DNA of 64,000 nt. Source: Apostichopus japonicus. Taxonomy: Eukaryota > Echinodermata > Holothuroidea > Aspidochirotida > Stichopodidae. Position 1 is the first letter of the stretch. The number at the start of each line of letters is the position of its first letter. A program made the translations under genes and the position numbers. The notes beneath the pieces were generated by a model that made no database searches, was not told where the DNA came from, and saw only the letters and a program-made list of their open reading frames with translations. Positions 14,001 to 22,900 of the stretch are shown here, piece after piece. The stretch covers positions 19,257,321-19,321,320 of the forward strand of contig NC_092578.1 of NCBI RefSeq assembly GCF_037975245.1, read 5' to 3'.

Positions 14001-16539
14001 TATTCCTTAAATTGAAGGCTCCAGCGTGGCAAGACAAATCGGGGATCTACGAAGCACAGTGTGCAATACAAATCACCAAGGGCTAGCCTAGCCCCCTAAT
14101 GAAAAACTGCTTGGCTCCATTGAGTCATGAGCTTGTTCGGATTACTATTTATGAAAATTTGGGTGGCGATCTGGCAGACCATTGAAATGATTAATCATTC
14201 TGCTTTGCACTTGATGATTTGAATTGAACTGGTCCAGAACTCCACTATCTTTTATGAAATAATATTGAAAAATTAGGTTACTAAAATATCACTGTAGGCT
14301 AGGTAAAAATATTTCCTAGAACATTGTGTCCTGTTAGAGGATAGCAGGTAAAACTAACAGAGTCAACTGAAAACCATAGGCCAAATTAGGCTCAGGAATC
14401 ATGTTTGTCCATGTCATACATAGGTACGGTATACAGATCCTAATTCACATTCTTACAACCGGGCAGTTCCAAGCAAAAGAGGACATAACCCAGGAAATTC
14501 AATTTGACTGAGCCTAGGCCTAGCATTTTACCATGGTTGGCGGGCAACTCACCCCCCCCCCCAGCAATCCCCCCCAAAAGAAAACTTCTCTAATTTTCGA
14601 CTTCTGACAACATATTTATGCTTCTGTTGGGGGAGGGGTTGTCCGGGGGGTGTTGTCTGGTCACGATTACCTTATCCATTAATAATAGAAGCCCATGCCT
14701 AGTAATAGAGGCTCAATTGGTATTTTGAAGAATTTCTGACTTTTTGGATCCTATAGTATATAGATGCAGCTTTTTCAAGTTATTAGACATAAAATTCGTA
14801 GATAAAAGCCTGACTCTCATACAAAAATATTCTGAAGTAGATCTTTTCAAATTCCAGCAGCAGCTTAGTTCTCATAACGCTGAAATATCCTACTCACATA
14901 TACCATATATTTGCGATGTGAGTTCCAGATTAGTGTAAATTCCTTACAGCACCCAGTTTGGATCATATTATGGTGGTAAAGTCCTGTCAGCTGCAATTTA
15001 TTATTCGTATTTCATACATTTGAAATAAAGTGTTGCATGAAAATCTTCATTTGTTTTACTTTAGTATTTGTCTGTTTACTCTTTGTCTGTTTAAATTGTA
15101 TTTTTTACTGGACTTATGGGTTACACATCTTAAACGTGTTAAGGCATAAATGTGTAATGCCTGGTAGGAATTCTAGATATACTTCCACAATTTTGTCCGT
15201 ATATACTGTAAATGCCCTTCCCTTGCCCTATTTCATTGCCCTATTTCCCGGCAGAGAGTTATATTAAACAGATATGCAGAGGATTGTGCAAGTAACCACA
15301 ATGTAATCATGATTGTAATCACGATTACATTACAATGTAATCGTAATCGATTACTTCAACTTTAGGCTGTAATCGTAATCGTAATCATACATTCTCAAGT
15401 AATCGTAATCGATTACATTCAGATGTAATCGCCCCAAACCTGATGTGATTGGTCCATTTAGTTACCATAGCAACCAATTTTCAAAGACCTAGCTTCATGA
15501 TTCTGTGCACCATGTCAGTTCCAGTCACATGTCCAAATATCAACTTCATCAGCCATTGCTAGCTCAAGTTACAGTTAATCCCAATTTTGACCAATCACAG
15601 GCTTTGTTTGGTTACCATGGCAACAATGGAAGAATGTACATTATTCCGCAACTGTGCAATATGTGTTACAATATGATATATAACCAGTCATAATACAATT
15701 TTACCGTACCAGAATATCAACTGTTGAATTTGGACTTCCAAATGTGCCAACCTCATCCCCTTGAACTTGAGCGCAGCCAATCCCTCCCCCCCCCCCCTCC
15801 CGTTCAACACTCGACGCCCTACTTACACAGCCTCGGCGCCCAAAAGCACCACAACATTATCAGGCCAAAAATAAAACCCAGAATCCCGCTCACACTTCTA
15901 CAATGCCATCGAAAAATTCCCCTATCCACCTGAACGTCCATTCCCACACATACTGTATGTTGCCCATTTGGCCCCAAAATGGCGCCCAAATTTCAGTTGT
16001 CGCAACTCTCTCTATATAAGGCTCTGGTCACAGCTACTGAACAGCGCCACCCACGCACAAAATGGACCCTCTCAATGACGTCAAATCCTATTAACAAAAA
16101 GTCTAAAAAGTACCAGTTACGGGAGAGAACGGAACGCCAAGAATGTCAAAATGTTGATGAAACTAGCTACAAAATGAACCAAAGGAAATGCCCTAAATCT
16201 ACTGTTATCCGCAGACGCAATTGTCGTACCCATAGTAACCGCGAAGAAGAACATCTTGAAAAGAAAAGTGATGTTGGGAAGTTTAACGATCTCGCCGATT
16301 ACTGGAATCAAAAACCACGTCGTAGGAACAGACTACGCGACTTAAACCAGCTTGATCAAAACAATCATAATATTGGATTGGCAACACAAAAGAGTATGTC
16401 GCCCTCTATTAGTTATAGAATGTCGTCTGCCAATGGACACGCTACAGTTTGCAACGTCACAAGTCTGAGTTTGTTTGTCGCCATCGTTTGTATTCTTTAT
16501 TCATTTGTCTTTTACTTCGGAGACGAAGATTTGCAATAA
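8012..16539 (+). CDS. unrecognised repeat-rich protein with PP1-docking motif and C-terminal membrane anchor, interrupted by a transposon
   Basis: Exon 1 (8012-8040) starts ATGAACGC and ends at a GTGAGT donor. Exon 2 begins at 9114 after TTTTCAG, and 29 nt plus 1 nt keeps the frame into LPFDLDDLTGG. The frame runs to 12761, is broken by the element at 12762-16026, and continues in the same phase from 16035 to TAA at 16537-16539. Skipping the element and one target-duplication copy gives 1393 codons. Visible parts: an acidic Asp-rich stretch (about residues 80-105), an Arg/Glu-rich helical region (about 225-260), a canonical RVxF PP1 motif (RVRF, residues 345-348), six degenerate repeats (10330-12450), a basic C-terminal region, and an 18-residue hydrophobic segment (16465-16518) six residues from the end, typical of a tail anchor. 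An AATAAA lies at 16764-16769. As assembled, translation would stop at 12847 after 30-odd transposon-encoded residues. I do not recognise the family. Confidence 0.7.
10330..12450 (+). repeat. six in-frame ~400-bp coding repeats
   Basis: Each unit contains a motif close to LLAQKKKFLAKCRKQKKNQ followed by VVRSSE and, further on, a Cys/Thr/Asn-rich linker and a DLSSSKDQSKAKSKE lead-in to the next unit. The motif starts near 10360, 10755, 11161, 11569, 11919 and 12324, giving spacings of 395, 406, 408, about 350 and 405. Units 1-4 are close to each other; 5 and 6 are more diverged. The strongly basic KxxKKxN core could be a nuclear or nucleic-acid-binding signal, but that is inference. All spacing changes keep the frame, which suggests coding selection. 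Confidence 0.85.
12754..12761. repeat. left target-site duplication
   Basis: GTCACAGC immediately precedes the left terminal inverted repeat. It lies in the codons for S-V-T-A of the interrupted protein. Confidence 0.8.
12883..13053 (+). CDS. THAP zinc-finger exon inside the transposon
   Basis: The frame gives MPGCSAWGCSNRPENG, then KLFRFPTN, a Trp-containing KTWEAKVNR and a second Trp, ending KLCD at a GTGAGT donor (13054). This matches the first part of the C2CH THAP fold: C-x4-C, the FRFP block, the conserved Trp, then the third Cys shortly before a Cys/Asp-x-His-Phe that should come from the next exon. THAP domains are DNA-binding modules found in P-element-type transposases and in host genes derived from them. 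The ATG at 12901 is the natural THAP start; an in-frame ATG also exists at 12883. I could not find the partner exon with His-Phe in the remaining element, so this is a partial gene. Confidence 0.65.
13126..13784. mobile_element. hAT-like MITE nested in the larger transposon
   Basis: The 13-bp terminal inverted repeats CAGGGATGTAAGT (13126-13138) and ACTTACATCCCTG (13772-13784) are perfect. They are flanked by a 7-bp direct duplication, ATAACCA (13119-13125 and 13785-13791). CAGGG termini are typical of Ac/hAT elements, whose TSD is normally 8 bp, so one base may have been lost or mutated. The 659-bp body has no transposase. It contains an internal direct repeat of about 60 bp (13584-13645 and 13660-13720) with a GAGCTAGCCTAACAT core. 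Confidence 0.65.
13790..13819. repeat. short hairpin beside the MITE
   Basis: AGGACTGTGGG and CCACACAGTCCT form an imperfect stem around a GTTACA-type loop directly next to the MITE's right target duplication. It is probably part of the older element. Confidence 0.45.
15298..15432. repeat. GATTAC/GTAATC low-complexity block
   Basis: Interleaved direct and inverted copies of GTAATC and GATTAC, including ATCGTAATCGATTAC, fill this stretch inside the transposon. It looks like an expanded short motif, not a regulatory array. No tRNA or CRISPR structure is present. Confidence 0.6.
16027..16034. repeat. right target-site duplication
   Basis: A second copy of GTCACAGC immediately follows the right terminal inverted repeat, in the same codon phase as the left copy. 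Confidence 0.8.
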
Positions 16540-19500
16540 TTCTTCATAGTACTTTTACATATTTGGATTTTATTGAAGACGAAAAACTATCAGATGCGAA
16601 CAGCCCGGTATCCCGTGGTGCGACACTTGGAACGAAAACATTGAGACCAGCTTTATTATATCTACAGACTTTTATAAAAATAAAATTTACAAAGAATGTT
16701 GATCCATGCATCTAACATATAAGATTAATGAGAAAAAAAAACCTGTTTGTCTTTGTGCCGTCAAATAAAGTTTGTTTATATGTAAACGTTTTGCATTGCC
16801 ATTGTGATTTGTATGAGCTAGATTCTTTTAACAGATGTAAAAACTGTTGGTGTTACTTTGAGAAAAGGTTAGTTATTTTCATATCTACATGCATATGGTA
16901 AATTTTGTATATATGTGGTATGTGTGCAGCTGCCGACAAATTCACGTGAACCCCAAGACTCGTCGACTCTGGAACATAAGTAACATCTTACCATCGTAAC
17001 CGTTGCTATGGCCACAGCCACAATAGATTCCAACCAACGAACCGATTATAATACCTTATCGATGAGATCGATGAAACCGGAGTTCACCTGCCCAGCTTAG
17101 TTGCTTTTTAGTTTCTTGAATGACCAAGTTTCACCATCTACTATGAAATCAGGGTGTCAAAATCACAGACATTAAAAACAAAAGAGATGTACTTTATTAT
17201 GGAAATTATAATTAGCACGTTTTCATCATTCATTTATAAGAGATTTTAACAAAATTATAAGTATATATTTTTGCATACAGTACTTACTACATTGTGTTAT
17301 AGGGTTGACCTATATATACTGGCCGATTTCTTTTATACAGAAAGTTTTACAAAAACAGCTTTGGTGACTGACAATAAAAAGTTGGCAGAAACTGCATAAA
17401 AATACTATCGTATAAAACAATTGGAAATTATATGTAACCAAGTCAAATGTCCATGAGACTGATTTATACATGACGAAACAACCGACCATTTTTCTAAATG
17501 AAAAGTGGGACAAATTCGAAGTTGAAAGACAACACAGTGGGCCTAAATACTTGGAAGGAGTGGGTTGTGGGGAATAGGGATGGGGAGGGAAGAAAGACCA
17601 GAAATTATCTTCTCAAAATGCTAGCAATGCCACATCAAGTGGAAATGCCCACTTCACAAGTTGGCTTTCATTAAGCCACGAAATATCCATCTGACTCGAC
17701 ATCATTTAACATCGTTTACACCTTCAGAGTACGGCAGTTCAAAGTGCCATCACGATAAGAATATCTAACCCCTTACAAGTGGACATTTTTGCACAAGATT
17801 GCTGCAATGATATAAGAAAATGTTGTATCAACAGTTTCAGGAATAAGTAGGCAATTCATCAGTTTCAATCATTGTTCTTTTTATCTTCCTATTCTTAACA
17901 TTTTTCTGACAAATATCCAGTTATTGAGGGAAAGATGTTCTTATCATGATGGTTCTTTTAAACTGCTGTAACCCCGGAGTAAAAGAGAGTATTTATTTAA
18001 AAATTTAGAAGTGTATTTGTTACTACCAAAAAACGAATGTTTATCAAAAAAAATATGATCTCAAAATAGCAAACTTTAGGTACCCATGTAGCGCATCAAG
18101 AAGAATCTTTGTTACAAACACCTATTTTTGGAAAATTAGGAAGGAACCTTTTCTGGCTTATGTACCCTGTCAACTTCCCCTTTTATGGCACTGGTTAATG
18201 ATACAATAAGATGAGGTTGGACCAACATAAGCTCCCTCATAAATTACAGAAAAAGTATTGCCACTGTATCATGGTCAGAACTTGTACAAAATGTACTTAC
18301 CTTCCAAAAATTTGCCACCAGCTATTACCACGGTAACTTAACTTAAAATTACTTATCAACTTATGGAGTTAGTTTATATACCTTGTTATAACTAATACAG
18401 AACTAGATCCTTAAATAATATCTTCCCAGTAATAATGTACAAACATACTTTTTAGACAAATGGCCATTTTTATCACCTTGTAGATTTAACATTTTGACAA
18501 CCACTATGATGTAGGCTAAAGCAAAGAAGCTCTAAATATTGTTTTTCTGAACACAGATAATTGTTAATATTGGCATATCCTACCATATTAAAGTAACATC
18601 TTCATCTGTTACCATTGTACTACAAGTGATAGGACACTCATATCTTTCATTACTTATAATGTATTATACAACACCTAATTGTACTCTGGTCATTTGATTG
18701 GTCAATTGCTCTTTGATTGCATGCAAAATCAGCTCTATTCCACTCTATGAAATAGAACCATGGGTTCTACTTTTTTGGTAGCACTTTTTTTCAATGGTAA
18801 GAGAGCAGAGAAACCGGTCTGTTCAAAACAATCTGTTGCATGAGTGCATTTTACCCATCTTAATATAATATGTTGTATAAAACAAATAATGAATGGTTTC
18901 CATTCGTGCAATAGTGCAAATATTTCATTCGCTGAAAGATGTAATATGTTCCATTCAACTGGGCTGCGCCTCGTTGAATGGAACATTCCATCTTTCAACT
19001 CATGAAATATTTGCACTATTGCACTCATAACCATTCATTATTTGTATACTATGACCCCAAACGACCAAAATACATTTTTTTCTTGTGTGTTCAATAAGAA
19101 ATTTGAAACTGCAGATATATATTGCTACTCATAGTAACACACTGGATACTAAACTCTTGTGAAGTTTTTTTTTTTAACTAGAAAAGTTTGGGCAAACTTA
19201 AAATACTTTTTTTACATTACAAAACAAACATAAAGATTAATATTGACTGACTGACATTTTCTCAAATTACTGACCACCACAACCCCCTAAAATTTCAAAT
19301 TCAAGATTCAGTACATACTTGCTCAGAGTTTTGTTTCAATATTCTAACCACGGATGTTGTAGGAAAGTGTTAACTTCAATGAAACAAAACCTCTACAAAC
19401 GGCATGCCATAATAAACTTAGCTTTCATTGCCATTCAAGCATTTTCAGCACCATGCACCCCTTTGGACAAAAAAAAAGTACTGTTCCGTTTTTTTTCTCT

Positions 19501-19949
19501 TAAAATCAGTACTTGGCATATTTGGGCAAACTAAAATTTCAAAGGTGTTCATGGAAAAATATGGCAAGATTTATACAAAGGTTAAAATGTAAACTTTGGC
19601 TGTGAATAATGATTACCAGAATTTGTGGCAAGAATCACTGGTTGCCATGGTAGCAGAGTGTATGGGGATAGTTACTGTTTATATCATTCCCAGCATGCCA
19701 CACACCTACGACGTCTGACTCTGTGCTGCTTTTAATTTTCTCCAATACTTTTCAACTTCTACAACTTCCCAAGATTTCTGTTTTGCATGACGGAAAAATC
19801 TGTACAAAAAGTAAAAAAGGATGAAATCATTATTTACAAAAAGGAGATTTATATTGTGCAGTTCTGGCATTTTTTGTACTTACTCGAGAAACTTATCTTA
19901 TTTCTAACATTACCAGATTGTTCAAAATTCCACGATTTTTGTTTCAAAC
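16540..19949. other. 3' UTR and intergenic region
   Basis: The first ~250 bp are the likely 3' UTR of the repeat-protein gene, with AATAAA at 16764-16769. The remainder up to 19949 lies downstream of the minus-strand aldo-keto reductase stop and probably contains its 3' UTR. No coding exon is supported. The fold-back at 18882-19045 is listed separately. Confidence 0.45.
18882..19045. repeat. 164-bp fold-back (long imperfect hairpin)
   Basis: The left arm starts ACAAATAATGAATGGTT and the right arm ends AACCATTCATTATTTGT. Between them, blocks such as GTGCAATAGTGCAAATATTT and TGTTCCATTCAAC recur as reverse complements. The arms are about 70 nt with roughly 85% pairing, around a ~13-nt GC-rich loop (TGGGCTGCGCCTC). 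I see no transposase and no clear target duplication. It may be a small fold-back transposon or, if transcribed, a hairpin RNA precursor. Confidence 0.75.
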
Positions 19950-22900
19950 TTACTTTTCCAAGATGAATTCTCGTACTTCCTTTTCTTTGTCTGTGAGGTC
20001 TCCATGGAGGACATCCAAGTTCCGATGAACCTCGGAAATGCTGTGAGCATTAAGAATGCAAATGCAATACAATAATACGTCTGTGCTTCTTTTTGTTATC
20101 TTTGTAAATAATCTTAATGTCCCAATAATTACTGAGAATTTAGACGATATTTTTCAAATGAAGCATATTCTTTGAAATTATGAGAATATATTGTATAGAA
20201 ATAAACACTATTCAGTAAAACATTTCTACATTTCTAACTAAGGTGGACTCAAACACAATGTGTAAAGTTCATCCAACCTATCCTCGCTGGAGTCATTTGA
20301 ATATACATCGTTTTAATCTCTTATCTGTCATCTGGGAATGACCTTTCACCTTCATGAAAAGGTTTCTTTCTCATTCATTACACTGGATCCACACACCAAG
20401 TTGAAATTCATCTATGACCAGCATTTGGATTTATGGTTTTTACAAGGTTCCCATTCTTTGAACTCTGTTTACCTCAAATGACCTTGAACCTCTAAAACAA
20501 AAATACAAAAGGTTTCTTGTACTCATTATGCTGGATCCCCATGCAAGGTATGAAGTCAACCCAAGCTTGACTTTTAAATTCATCTTGTTTACAAGGTGTT
20601 CAAAATTTGACCTCTGGTGACTTTATGTCAGAGCAGTTTCTATCCACTCTTTGCTTCAAGTGACAAACATGAAAACTACTATTTAGGCTACTGAGGTGTA
20701 TTCACACACATGTATGTACTGTGTATGTACTGAGGTGTATTCAAACATGAAAACTACTATGTACTGAGGTGAATTAAAAAAACTGCATATCAAGTTAAAT
20801 CACTGTCCTTTGTTGGGTTGTAATTTTTACTTGATTTCAGACTTCATCAACTGGTAAACTCACATGACCTTTGACCTCTACCAAAAAGGTTCTTGTACTG
20901 TCTAAGGTAGGCTCACATGCTACATAAAGTTCATGCCAGCTTTGCATTTGGGACTTGATGTGTTTTTGTGGTCTTCAAACTTTGACCTCTGTTGACCTCA
21001 AAATGACTTTTCACCTCACCAAAGCGTTACTTTGTGAGCCACTAGAGAGGACACATAATCTTCGTTCTGGTTGGAAAGTTAGTCTTCATAAATGTATCAC
21101 ATGATGGGTGGAGAAATGAATTTTTATAAAATGCAAATCAACAAAGCAGATATGAGTTAATACTGACCTTGACATGCCCAGCAATGTGATGGGAATATTT
21201 TTCTGGGATAGAGTATAGTCCACCGCCAGCTTTGGTAGATTAATACCTTGTTCCTGGCAATAGAGGGCAGCATTTGCAGCAACCTGCCGAGCCTCCTGCG
21301 GCAGAGGATGCCATACTGGAGGTCCTCCATGGGTGAGTAATCCCATGGCAAGGGGGGAGGCATTAATCAATCCAACACCTTTGTCCTAAGCAAAACGAAA
21401 TAAGAAAACAAAGCAGAAATGCAGATCGCTGTAAAATAGGTTACTTGCAATGAGTACATAGGTTACTTGCAATGAGTACATAGGTTACTTGCGATGAGTA
21501 CATAGGTTACTTGCAATGAGTACATAGATAATACTTGCAATGAGTACATCGGTTACTTGCAATGAGTACATAGGTTACTTGCAATGAGTACATAGGTTAC
21601 TTGCAATGAGTAAATAGGTTACTTGCAAGGAGTACATAGGTTACTTGCAATGAGTACATAGGTTACTTGCAATGAGTACATCGGTTACTTGCAATGAGTA
21701 CATAGGTTACTTGCGATGAGTACATAGGTTACTTGCAATGAGTACATAGATAATACTTGCAATGAGTACATCGGTTACTTGCAATGAGTACAGATGCAAT
21801 GCTTTGGTAAGTTTGTCAATGGCTAAAAACAAACGCAAGGGGAACATAATGGTACACATGATCATAGCCAAAAGGCCGAGAAGCTCTGTATGAATGCTAT
21901 AATATGAACATAATGCTACCCACGAACATAGTCAAAGGCCGAGAAGCTCTGTAAGAAAGCTATAATATGGACATAATGCTACATATGATCTCAGCCAAAA
22001 TGCCGAGAAGCTCTGTAAGAATGATATAATATGAACATAATGCTACCCACGATCATAGTCAAAGGCTGAGAAGCTCTGTAAGAATGCTATAATATGAACA
22101 TAATTCTACCCATTATAATAGCCAAAAGGCCGAATAGCTCTGTTAGAAAGCTATAATTTGAAACACAGAGCAGTGTTTTGACCCTGGTCTTGAAGGTCAC
22201 TAAATTAATCTCTGAATATTAGAGACGTTAGATGCGACAAGTTCAACAAACTACAAAATACTAATTTTGTGGTCATATTCTTGGCGGTCTAAATCGCCAA
22301 AAATAAGTCACTGTTTGAAATCTACGACTGGAGAACAGCAAACAGACCTTCATGTAGTCCACGTGGTCGAGTAAGGAGGAATCGTTCAGGGTAAGATGAC
22401 AATAACTGAGAATCGTGTCTATTTTAACAGTACTTCTTTCGTAAATATTCCTACAACAAAAAGAAGAAAAATTATACTTTGTATCAGGAAAAACTGTATT
22501 CTAAAAGTTGTAAGAAACTCCAACAAGTGCCCAAACAACTCGTTTCTTAAGTTTACAAATTCAACTTTAATCAATTGATCACACATTAAAATTTTCACCC
22601 AGTATTTTAGTCATAGAATTAAGACTGCCAAGAATACAATGCAACCATTACTTCAATAATTGTTATTAATGAATGAGATGTCTACATGACATTGTTTATA
22701 CACTGTAAAATATTGCACAACTTACTGCCAAAGTCATCTAGTATAAATCATAGAGAAAATGGCAAATTTTTAGAGCATTTGAGATAACCTGTTATCCCCT
22801 TGAACTAATATTCTTCCCTACCACTTGTGACCCCTTGCAGCTCAGAGGGTGATACTGATAACAGAATTAGAATTAGAGAAATGTGAAATTACTTCAGTTC

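Larger units (their letters stand above)
12762..16026. mobile_element. DNA transposon with TIRs and 8-bp TSD inserted in the open reading frame
   Basis: The ends are inverted repeats. The left end begins CAGAGCCTTATATAGAGAGA and continues through a short internal palindrome (AGTTG CGA CAACT). The right end is its exact reverse complement for about 32 bp. A subterminal block, CCATTTTGGGGCCAA, is also inverted (12831-12845 versus about 15968-15982), but the sequence between differs in length (37 versus 12 bp). The 8-bp GTCACAGC directly flanks both ends (12754-12761 and 16027-16034) as a target-site duplication. An 8-bp TSD with CAGAG-type termini fits hAT or P superfamilies. A THAP exon lies near the left end, which favours a P-like or THAP-bearing relative. 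No long transposase frame remains, so it is probably non-autonomous. It also carries a nested MITE. Confidence 0.82.

Noticed and set aside
15298..15432. Possible homeodomain (TAATC) binding array
   Set aside because: The motifs form a continuous low-complexity expansion inside a transposon, more easily explained by slippage.
15979..16034. ATG at 15979 as the start of a separate 186-aa gene
   Set aside because: The first 18 codons lie in the transposon terminal repeat, and the remaining frame matches the phase of the interrupted upstream gene.
21428..21795. CRISPR-like array
   Set aside because: Units are contiguous with no unique spacers and the host is eukaryotic; it is a minisatellite in an intron.
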